Assembly: GCA_036583965.1 (NCBI GenBank)
Contig: JAZBQD010000014.1
Location: forward strand, 1,389,001 to 1,453,000
Direction of reading: 5' to 3'
Source of the DNA: Prunella strophiata
Taxonomy: Eukaryota; Chordata; Aves; Passeriformes; Prunellidae
DNA length: 64,000 nucleotides
The translations under genes were made by a program, and so were the position numbers. Shown in pieces: positions 1-9,545 of the stretch (its first letter is position 1; the number at the start of each line of letters is the position of its first letter). The notes below the pieces were generated by a model. The model made no database searches. It saw only the letters and a list, made by a program, of their open reading frames with translations, and was not told the origin of the DNA.

Positions 1-2639
1 GCAAGAGGCTGTGTGGAGTGAAGATATGTCTACATGTATTTATCTATATGCATTTTTTTTTTTAACTACAGGAGAAAGAAAAATCAGATTCTAAATCCCT
101 AAAACTGGTTGTTAAATTCCTACAACACAAATAGAAGACATCTGGATATTCCCTTTTTTCTCTGAGCAGTTTCTAATGCCACAGATGTGAGTAAATATTG
201 GTATAATTAATTTTCATAACCTTTTAAACATGTAGTAATTTTCTCCTAAAAAAAATGAAACAGGGAAATTGTGCTTTAGAAACTTACATAATTCAATATT
301 GTAAAGATTAACCAACCCTGAAATAGTATAATAAATGGGAGACAAGAGATGTTCAGGATACAAATGCATGACCTTTGGAAACAAATAAATAAATAAATAC
401 ATCATGGGATTGTCAGTTGTAGTTGACTGTGGTTAGATTTTCATTGGGGCAGCAGAACATTGATTCAATAAAACATCATTCAGCAAACTTTCCTTTTTCA
501 GCAAGGCACATAAATATTTGCCTAACTTGTTTAAATCCCACAGAGCTTACTTCCACACTGAACCAGGCAGTGGGGAAAACCATCCTGAAAAGCAAGGTAC
601 AAATTTCTGATCTCATTAGTGCCTTCCTTCCTCTTTCAACCTTTCCTACTCTCTTAAATCCTTCTCCACTTTGTAGCTTTTGACAACTGAATGCCACTTC
701 TTTATTCTATAGAAAATGTATTTAAATCCTCTGAAACAACAGTGTTTGCTGAGGCAGGTATCTGCACCTCTGGACCCCACAAAGGACTGGAATTCTTTGT
801 GCCGTGCTAAAGGGGAGGAGAGGGAAAAGCCAAATCAAAATGGGGAAACTCACACAGCTTAATGCTGATTACCTGTGGTTGCTTTGCTATATTTGCTTTG
901 TTGCACTAACTGAGTTTTTTTTCTAGTTTGGATGATGTGAATGATTCTAATATATTTTTGTGCTCATAAAAGTGTACAGAAGCACAGAGTGAAAACTTGC
1001 CTCTGTTCCCAAAGAGTTGGTTTCAGTGTCTGGCCAAAGTCAAAGGCTGGCAGAAGAGGATGACAAGTCCTTTTGGAATACTGGAAATTTTGCTATAAGG
1101 AGCATTGATTTTCTCTGGCTTTGGGTTTGGTAAGTGTTTGATCTCTGGACATGGGGACTGGAACAAATGCCATTGCTTCAGGGGAGACTTCATAGCAAAA
1201 CCTGGCTGGGTTTGCTCCTTGAGCAGTAAAGCAAAGCAGGGCAGGCCTTAGCATCCACCATGCCAGCAAAAGCAAAGATGTCCCAGGTCTGGTCAGAAAA
1301 ATAAATGATTACTATTTATTTTCATTTCCAATAAAATTTCAAAACACACTTTTATTTCTGCCCTTAACTTCCTGTCACTTTCACTGTAATCTGGCAACTA
1401 TATAAAATATTGATAGCCCTAGGAGGAAAAAAAACTAAAACAAACCAAACTAAAATATGTATCTGTTTTGATAGTTTTGACAGGATAACCATGGTTGGTT
1501 ATTATATTAGACTATTATAGACTCTTATATTAGACTATTAGATTATATTTGACTAGGACTTTGTCCTCAGATGTAATTCACTCTTTGGTGATGGATCATC
1601 TTCTGGAAACCACATAGTTTGTATAAAACACCTGAGAAAGTTTCCAATAGCAGTCCAAATTTTCTGAAAAGGAAAATCACTAGAAATTAATATCTTCTCC
1701 TTACGAAGAAAAATAAAAAGACAAAGAGAGCAAAATTATGAAGATGCAAAGTTAACACAGTTTTGTTGCAAAAACTAATATTTACTGTAAAATTTGGAAA
1801 ATTATTCTTGATAGAGATAATATATAAACAAGGATAGCTCCACTCTTTCAAAATAATCCTCCAGAAGACCACTGCTGCCTACAGGACAAAAAAGTAGAAG
1901 CTATTCCAATGTGTACAAAAAACTCCTCTTGACAGTACCCATTAGCAAAAGACTAAACATGGGTAAGGAGAGAAATACTTGTACAACTGGTTACAAAAAA
2001 TAAGTGACAAAAAGGATTAGTGAGTCTATTGGGTCCTAACATAACAAAAGTGAAGTAAGAAAAAGGTTCTGAAAGCTCATCTGAAGACATCCCAGTGACA
2101 GGAGCTCCTGGATTGGCAGGAACCTCTCCATCCAGATCAGTAGTAGAGCTTCTGACATATTAATGAAATTTGTTGCAAGTACTCTTTAAGTAAAAGCAGA
2201 ATTGCCACAGCACAGGATTTTATGGTAATGGAGGCTGAATAATGAGAAAATGGAGGGTTGTCATCTAATCATGAAGATCCCTCCCCTTTGAACATAAAAT
2301 GCATAAAATATCTGAAATATTAATATAATTGTACAAGGTCCTGAAAATCACAATGAAAATATTTTATGAGTATCCTTAGTGTGCCTGTGACCTATAGAGA
2401 TCATTAATTTGAAGCCTAATAGCCTACCTGATACTGTACAGCTTCCACAACCTGATTTGGCAGAATTGTATTATATGGATAATATTGTTAATAATGTATA
2501 ACATAATAGATTGCCACATGGTATTATAAAAAACAGGAGAAGAAGATAATTATCAGTATTACAATATGCCAGTAAGAGATCAAAGAATATGAATGTTATA
2601 TGGACAAATGAAAGTCTGATGATGCACTAATTTCCTTTT
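1..2639. other. Unique AT-rich stretch, no gene seen
   Basis: No exon, RNA gene or known repeat was recognised. Short reading frames on both strands (for example 423-683 plus and 476-697 minus) overlap each other, have no recognisable domain and look like chance. A five-copy AAAT run lies near 384-402, and 1500-1550 holds a few imperfect TATTAGACTAT repeats. Nothing here supports a regulatory call. Confidence 0.6.
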
Positions 2640-2828
2640 CAAGGAAAGATTACAGCAGCTGGGGGGAAAAATGGACACAATTCCTGTAGCTTTTGTCTTT
2701 AATAAAAAAAAAAAATTAAAAAAAGAGGTAAAAAAAGTAAGTATGTAGAAAATTAGAGACTCAGTGCAGTAAATTTTTCTCACTTAAAAACATAATTTAA
2801 ATGATTAGAAAGCACTGCAATTTTTTTT
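2640..2828 (-). repeat. Unrecognised repeat, left copy of an inverted pair
   Basis: Read on the minus strand, this segment matches 4792-4990 on the plus strand. The best block (about 2747-2822 here) aligns over some 75 bases with about seven differences. A second block (about 2673-2699, holding AAAAGCTACAG and TGTGTCCA) also matches. Between the blocks the two copies differ: this one has A- and T-runs, the other a triplet microsatellite. Both have an A/T homopolymer just outside the best block. I do not recognise the family. It may be an old interspersed repeat present twice, or the arms of a longer foldback element. Confidence 0.75.
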
Positions 2829-4791
2829 CAGATCGAGGATACTTGATTGTCCTTATCATCTGTACTTTTCTGCATCCCTGCCTGATATACCTCCTTATCA
2901 CTTAACTAGCTAATCAATCACTAGACTTTCCCCTACATTTTAAACACTGCAGAAGAGTGTCTTTCCATAGCAGGAAAGGTGGCAATGTGTTGCCCTTACT
3001 CTGAACCACCTCTGCTCACTTTATCATCCACATCCCAAAGTTTAAAATAAAGCAATTATATGTTGGAGCTCAACGGGGCCTCTAAGAATTGCACGAGTAA
3101 TATTTATTAAATGTTCAATTTATGAGGATTAAGATTGCCTGTAGTTGTAGAAGTCTTCTGCAGGAAAAAAAAAAAAAAAAAAGTAATTAAAAAGAATGAG
3201 CTGAAAATGATATATTACAGCAGTCTGCACAGGCCAGGCTGGATCAGTGGATCAGGGCATCACTGAACTCTGCAGGGAGGAACACAGAAATCCTCACCTG
3301 ATTATCCTGGCAATCCCAGCCTGGCTCAGCCTGCCAGTGCATTGTTGGACTGCTGAATCAGACACAGTGCTCTGACATCACCTGTCTCAAAATTTAAAAA
3401 TTACTCCTACTTTTTCAGCATCTTCTCCTTCATCTTTTCTTTATTTCTGCTCACTGGATCAGCAGCACTTTGTTGGGGTGGAGCCCTCCAGCCTTCTGCT
3501 GCCCTCTGGTTTTGAGGGGAAACATAAGAACAAACAATATGGTGGTGCCATCAGGACTTTTTGTTCTTTTTCTACCAAAATATCCTGTTTTAAAATGAAA
3601 TTATGCAGATGGCAGGATTCCACTGAGAAATATATCACTGCTTGCTTTAGATTTCGTGCAGGGAAACTGATGAGTCTGTTTTAGATTCAACAATATATAT
3701 ATTTATAAAAAGAAAATATGGAACTTACCATTTTTGGAATAGATTTTTTTTTGCTTCATGGATGCCTCAGTGATATTTGAATGTAAATTTGCTGGTGCTT
3801 AAGAGATCTGCTGAAAAAATTTGCATGAGAGAAAAATTAGGTGTCCCAGTTATAGACTCAGTGTGGGCTAAATGGTGTAAGGTCACCAAAGAATTTGGTC
3901 TGAAAACCAGGATGTTATCCCAGAAAGGTAAGAAATAGAAAGTGTTTGGTATATTTATTAGGAACTTACATGTCTTTCCTTTCTCACTTTGATGATGAAT
4001 GCTCTATGAGAAGAATATAAAAAATATTCCTGCTCTACTCCACTTCTACCTTCTGCTTCACAGACCTTTGACCCTGCCCCTGAAGTTTGTGTGAATGACT
4101 TTTGTAAAATGCTCTGTGAAATTACCTGAGTTAAATCTCTGTGAACGACTATACTCCCTTAAATCTCTTATCTCTCATTTTGTTGCTGCTGATGTTTGCA
4201 AGCAAGAGTATCTGAAAGAACAGAAAATTTTGCATGACTTTGTGATAATAGAAAGAAACTATATTTTTATATCAAGATATTAAACATATTTGTGTTCACA
4301 TCAACAGGATTTTTTCAAAGAGTATTTGATGCCACACAAAAACCAATCCCCAAAACATGTAGTGTGAAACTAATTGATTTGGTATCACATCTATTTGAAG
4401 AGTAAAGTTAATAAGAACAGACTTTCTTTTTCTTCTGTGTAGGCACAATGCTTGTCCTAGCAGAATCCTCCCTTCTCTTTCTGTGACATCAATGTAAATA
4501 AAAAAGTAAATTCTGTTGATAGTACAGCACCATCTGTGAATGAAAGCCCAAGTGAAAAGTATGAGTGTGATACAAACACCTGGTGAGAGATGGTCTTCAC
4601 TTGGAAGGGCTTAAAATTTAAATAAACAAATCAGGTGGAGAAAGAGGAGCTAGACACAGAGCTAGACACCCTGCCTAGTGTCACAAACAAAATCAGTGTC
4701 TGAAATAGATCCCATGTCACTGAACTATGATGCCTCCTCCAGTAGTGCCTGTGTAAATGCTAATTCTTTTCTTGCAGTGTATGTGCATACA
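2829..4791. other. Spacer between the inverted repeat arms, no gene seen
   Basis: About 2 kb lies between the two inverted copies. It contains an A18 run at 3165-3182, a GC-richer patch at about 3220-3400 and short reading frames of 62 and 68 codons with no recognisable domain. No transposase-like reading frame is visible, so if the arms belong to one mobile element it is not autonomous. Otherwise this is ordinary unique DNA between two separate insertions. Confidence 0.55.
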
Positions 4792-4990
4792 TAAAAAAAA
4801 AAAAATTACAGTGCTTTCTAATAATTTAAATTCTATTTTTAAGTGAGAAAAATTTACTCTACTGAATCTCTAATTTTCTACTTCTTCTTCTTCTTAATTA
4901 TTGTTATTATTGCTGTTGTTGTTATTATTATTCACAAAAGCTACAGTAACTGTGTCCAGATTTGATCCAAACAAAAATTAGTGGTGGAAA
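4792..4990 (+). repeat. Unrecognised repeat, right copy of an inverted pair
   Basis: This is the plus-strand partner of 2640-2828. It starts with an A13 run, followed by the well conserved block (4806-4882) containing AAGTGAGAAAAATTTACT. Then come a TTC/TTA/TTG triplet tract and a second matching block (4935-4960). Similarity fades after about 4990. The two copies are some 2 kb apart and could pair as a long stem in single-stranded DNA or RNA. Confidence 0.75.
4882..4933 (+). repeat. Imperfect TTC/TTA/TTG triplet microsatellite
   Basis: The tract begins with four TTC units and continues as mixed TTA, TTG and GTT triplets. It sits inside the right arm of the inverted pair, where the left arm has A- and T-runs instead. 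Replication slippage within the repeat could explain the difference. Confidence 0.85.
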
Positions 4991-5189
4991 TGTGTGCTCA
5001 GCTGTCTCTCTGACAGGCTGACCTGAGTTTCAGACTCCAGGTAAGTTCAGTGCTCACCAAAGCAAGCATCTCTTTAGCCATTAATAGCAGAAATATCTGC
5101 ATGAGGACAAAAATAACAAGTGTATTTCTCTAGCCACTGCTGTTTTGGAAAGTGATTTCTGTACCTGTTAGTTTATGCCAACTGATAGG

Positions 5190-5443
5190 GGAAACTTATT
5201 TTATAATATAACTTATGTTATGCTATATTATAATGTTATATAATGTTATGTTATATTATGTTACATTGTTATAACAGAATTTTATATCTTAATATATTAT
5301 TGTATTAGATTAGAATAATAATAGAATGTTATAGATAATAGAATATAAATATAAATAATAATAGAATATAATAGACTATTATATTCTAATATAATATATT
5401 ATTATATTTTAATATAACCACTTAACTTGTATGTTAAGTGGTT
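5190..5443. repeat. AT-rich palindromic block with two strong inverted repeats
   Basis: About 250 bases are made almost only of A and T, with repeated TTATAT, AATATA and ATAATAG strings. Two near-perfect hairpins stand out. One has 13-base arms at 5362-5374 and 5376-5388 around a single base. The other has 11-base arms at 5416-5426 and 5433-5443 around six bases and holds the less trivial string CCACTTAAC. Such DNA can extrude cruciforms and is often unstable or length-variable. No function is implied by the sequence. Confidence 0.85.
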
Positions 5444-6434
5444 CCACTTGATTGGTATTTCATCACACACATAATTTGATGTGTTTTAGGGTCTGATTTA
5501 GTGTCCTTTTCTTTTTTTTTTTGCTATCTATTGCTGGGAACAGCCCACATTTCCCATGTGTGCTCTACACTATGAAGACAAGGAGCTGTGAAGTTTTTGG
5601 AGGACAGTGAGAAATGCTCTCTTTTAGAGGATTTATCTCCAGGAGAAGTGCAGCTTTGTTTCAACACCATCCCTTCCCCACCACCAAACTAGAAGAGTGA
5701 ATCTGGGCTGCTCTTGAGTGAGTGCTAATTAGGAAAGGACTCTGCTCCCTCAGACCAGTGCTGAGCTGCTCCAATCACATCGATTCTGCATTTATAATCA
5801 GGACTCAGTGCTGCCCTAGGATTAGGTGCAAAATCAAAAAGTTTTATTGAAGAAAAGCTGCTGAATCTAGCAACTGTAAAGTAACCCTAATCTGCAATAT
5901 CAATTTAACAAAGAGTCAAATGACAACAAAGTAGGAGAGAAATCAGGGAAACTTGCAGAGCTCCATGTTTCCATAAGACCATATGCTGGATATGTAAGCC
6001 AATATGATAAATTACAATTTCTGATTTTGTGAATTTAATCCACCAATAATCTACACATTTGAATACCATTGCCAATCATAATATTTCATCTATAGGTTCC
6101 TATTAGATGGTCATAATTTGCCAGATATTTTCCTTCATGCCATTGGCAGCTAAATACAAAACACTATATTTGATGTTCTGGTATTTTCTGTTTTCATTTC
6201 TCGTTTCAGATTTAGTTTTTTGCTAATACTGCTCTCTGTGTAGAAAACATGCATGTGCCTTCATGCTATTTTGAAACAACCCTTGTCCTCCTTTATGTTC
6301 AATTACAATATAGTGACCCCAAAAATTACCTAATGTTGAGAGAGAATGCAAAATGGAGATAGATTTAAATTTCTCATTTCTGCAAAACCTTGTCTTGGCA
6401 ATTTATTTTAAAATCTGTCCAGCCAACAGCTTGT
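5444..6434. other. Unique stretch, no gene seen
   Basis: The stretch contains a T11 run near 5512 and otherwise mixed sequence without repeats that I recognise. No reading frame of interest is present. Confidence 0.55.
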
Positions 6435-6545
6435 CTGTTGTGTTTTTTGTTTTGTTTTGTTTTTTGTTTGTTTGTTTGTTTTTTTTTCTGTTGTTGTTGT
6501 TTTTTGTTTGTTTTGGTTTTTTGGTGTTTTTTTTTTTTTTTCTTT
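6435..6545 (+). repeat. T-rich (TTTG/TTTTG/TTG)n low-complexity tract
   Basis: Runs of T are punctuated by single G residues in TTTTG, TTTG and TTG units. Reading frames across it (6353-6595 plus, 6408-6638 minus) give phenylalanine/leucine- or lysine/asparagine/threonine-rich low-complexity translations and are artefacts. Confidence 0.9.
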
Positions 6546-7347
6546 CTCTAATTGCTTTATGTTCAAATTCAGCAAATGACTGTATTTATAGTTAGGTTTA
6601 ATCAGTAGGATTCCCTTCATTCTTAGCTCTAAACACATGAAAGGATTTCCTGGAAGAAGGATTTTAAATATTGTCTTTTAATTGCATTTTCAAGTGTTTT
6701 ACTTCCTCCTTTATGCTTCTCCTAAGAACTGGAAGGAAACATAATTTAGTGCTTTCTTCATATTCTGAAATTTTTCTCTTGGGATTTGTATAAAAAAGCA
6801 TGTCTCACACTCCTTCCTCTTATATTGACCTGATATACTCTTAGGTACTTCTATTTTCATTAAATTCAGGAAAAATAATAGTTCCTAAACAAACTTTGTC
6901 ATTCTGCCACTGTAAATATACAATCAAGCATTATTCTATAATAATATTTGCTTTAACAGTCTGAAACTGGAAGCTTAAATGATTTTAAGTGCAAGATTCC
7001 ATTGATAATATTAATGGAAATAATTTAATTCATATATATCCTTTTGAATAGCATTGATCTATCAGTCTAAAAGATGTGAGGCACATACACAAGTTGACAA
7101 AAATGCTGAGCTGTGCCCCCAAACTGGGGTCACTCTTTGTGACTGAAAATGATGATTTATGATCATTTTTATGATTGAAAATGTCCTTTATGGGATACTT
7201 TGTGTGCTCACTAACATGAAACACCACGTTTTGCATACACTTGCATGATTTGGCCTGAGGGTAGAATTCCCCTCCAAATTTCCTTTCTTACAACACTTGC
7301 AGCATTTGTGCCCAGGGCCACCTCACAGCAGCTACAGCCTGGACCTC
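6546..7347. other. Unique stretch, no gene seen
   Basis: AT-rich sequence with no repeat or gene recognised. Confidence 0.5.
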
Positions 7348-7445
7348 TTGACTTGTAGGAGTTAGAGATGGAAGAGATCTATTATGTCCTTTACTCCATT
7401 CCTCTGCTCATGTGAAATTGTTCTGTGCAATCTTTTCTGGGGAAG
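7348..7445 (-). mobile_element. Decayed CR1-like LINE 3' fragment
   Basis: The order of short blocks (GAGATGGAAGAGATCT, then a TCC-ATTCCTCTGC segment) follows the complement of the 3' end of an old CR1-type LINE. Divergence is high and the subfamily is uncertain. The 5' side is truncated, as is usual for CR1 insertions. It faces a second CR1-like tail at 7465-7530. Confidence 0.5.
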
Positions 7446-7464
7446 ATACTGTGCAGTGTAATCC

Positions 7465-7530
7465 TGCCTAGGCTGGGGGATGGACAGATGACCTACCAGG
7501 TCCTTCCCATCTGAAATATCTCTCATGCTT
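7465..7530 (+). mobile_element. Possible CR1 3' tail, plus strand
   Basis: The string GGGGGATGGACAGATGACCT, then AGGTCCTTCCCATCT, resembles the last 50 to 60 bases of a CR1 element in sense orientation, where a GGTTGGA-ATGATCT block is followed by AGGTC-CTTCCAAC. It is short and diverged, so the call is tentative. Confidence 0.45.
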
Positions 7531-9228
7531 GTGCCTAACTTCACTGTCCTCCTTATCTGCCACTTACAAAATGCAGGGACCAGGCACCTCCATGGGAGCT
7601 GCTCATGCCACAGGCTCCAGCTGCTGCAGTTGTCACTCTCTCTTTCAAGCTCCCTCCCCACTGTAAGCTGCCATGCATGAATTTCTCTTTCCACAATGTG
7701 CTGGAGCTCCTGTCTCTTGTGGGTGCATGGTGAAGTGTGACTTGTATTGCTGGGCCAATAGATTTTTCAACTTTTTTTTGCCATTTCTCTCTCTGGAAAG
7801 GCTTCCTTTTAGCTTCTGCTATCATCTACTGCAAGAGCTGAAGCAAAGCAATGATAACTTTCATTCTGAAACTCACAGATAACATCAATGAAAGGATGTT
7901 AAGTCATCTACATAATTAAATAGCAATTGGCCTTAGCCATTACTCATTATAGTGTAGCTTTTTGTCATTCTGTTTGATGCTAAAGGATGTTCAGCTGCTT
8001 GTAATTGATAGAGAGGTTTAATCTGCAGTGGTTTCACTGTAATGAGCTGAGCATGAAGCTATTTTTTATGTTAAAAAGGCTAAAAGACCCTTGTTTGGGA
8101 GTAGGCATGGGGACAATGCTTGGGGTTCCTCAAATTCTCCAAGTATAAAAAATCAAGCTTTTCTTCTCTATTACTTGATTTTCATAAAGAGTTAGTTGAG
8201 TGAAGATTGCTTTTGCTTCAGATGTGAAAATGCAGACCTATTCACAACAGTTGAATCACACTGAAGCTATCAGAATAATATGTTTCTAATCTAGGGACTC
8301 AGAATAGCAGAGGGCTAGAAAGAATCACTGAGAATTTTGCCAGAAATTAATCAGGAAAGAGCTTTCCTTGCTCTCTAAATGAGGCTTCTGCAATTTGTAA
8401 AACAAAATGGATGCATTTGAAGAGCAATAAGTGGATTATGTCGTGCAATTGGGTTTTGTGAAATTTTAAGCAAAATCCATAAATATCAGGTTTGAGGGGA
8501 AGTCAACAAGAGAGCTTTGAAGATGGCTCCTTTTTTTACTATTATTTTATAATAATATCTCTAACATATTAATGACCATGGCTGGAAATAGCATTATAAT
8601 TCACATTCTCTTAGTTATATCAGCAGAAGGAGAAATATGCAGCTAACTACACGGTAGGATTCTGATCTGCCGTCTTTGAACAAACATTTGCAGTGCTTTA
8701 AAGCAGCACTCAGCTGTTTGTCACAGCTCTGTTAATGACAATTTTTACCTCCGTGGCAGGAGCAGCAGAATTGGGTGATATGTACTTACACCTCAGATGC
8801 TCCACTGACTGGAATGTGAGTGTGAATCCACCTTTATCTGTGGAGTAATCTCACACTCTGAGTTGCTGCAGCTCAGGCAGAGGCAAAGCTTTTGTTTTGC
8901 CAGCTCCAGAAGGGTGGCAGAGCAGTAGATATGACAGCTGGAGCATAACTAGCAAGAGATAGTCAATGAGCCCTAAACCAGATGAAAGACAGAAGAACCT
9001 TTAGGCCAGTGCTAATGATCATCAGCTATCCAGGAGGCAGAATATCAATAAAAAACTTAAAAGCACTCCTTTTTCTCCTTTACAAATTAACCCTGCACCA
9101 ATGGGGAGGAATTCCTCTGAGATAAATGTGTCAAGATATTGGAAGGCTTGAAAAGTACAGGAAATACCAGAAGGAGAGCAAAACCCAAGAGGAGAACAAG
9201 AAACCAAACTACAAATCAAAGCAAAGAC
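7531..9228. other. Unique stretch, no gene seen; one block may be conserved
   Basis: Overlapping reading frames on both strands at 7362-7882 reflect a locally GC-richer patch and partly the CR1 remnants, not a recognisable protein. The part at 8650-8790 is described separately as a possible conserved block. The rest shows no known repeat. Confidence 0.5.
8650..8790. promoter_or_regulatory. Possible conserved noncoding block (tentative)
   Basis: This stretch has high base complexity, retains a few CpGs in a CpG-poor region, has no homopolymers, and contains E-box and homeobox-like strings (CAGCTG, TTAATGA). These features are typical of, but not specific to, conserved vertebrate enhancers. 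No alignment was available, so the call is inference. Confidence 0.2.
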
Positions 9229-9290
9229 AAAACCACAAACCAAACCCCCAAACAGACAAGTAAACAAATAAACAAAAAAAAAAAAAAACC
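9229..9290 (+). repeat. A-rich (AAAC/AAACC)n low-complexity tract
   Basis: ACAAACCAAACC-type units run into AAACAAAT units and end in an A15 run. The minus-strand reading frame at 9022-9333 passes through it and is not considered real. Confidence 0.85.
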
Positions 9291-9368
9291 CAGGCTTCCT
9301 CATCCTGAGCAGTGAGGTTGGCTGGGAAAACATTCCTTAGAAACTAATATTTAGCTAAATTCATGGAT

Positions 9369-9545
9369 TATTTTAGTTTGGAGAGAGCTCTGAAGGCCCT
9401 CTAGTCTGTGTCACTGCTCAGAGCTTGTGTTGGCAGATCAGGTGGGGTAAATGTGGCTGGACTTTGAGCACCTCCAAGAGCACAGGTGACATAAACTCCC
9501 TGACAACTGCAGCAGTCTGTGGCTGCCATGGTTGCCAGGCAGTTC
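9369..9545 (-). mobile_element. Decayed CR1 LINE 3' fragment
   Basis: Read on the plus strand, the block order TTTGGAGAGAGCTCTGAAGG, CACTGCTCAGAGC, CAGATCAGGT, GGCTGGACTTTGAGCACCTC and CTCCCTGAC follows the complement of the CR1 3' region. The element therefore lies on the minus strand. The terminal octamer repeats are missing or unrecognisable. It is old, 5'-truncated and noncoding. Confidence 0.7.
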
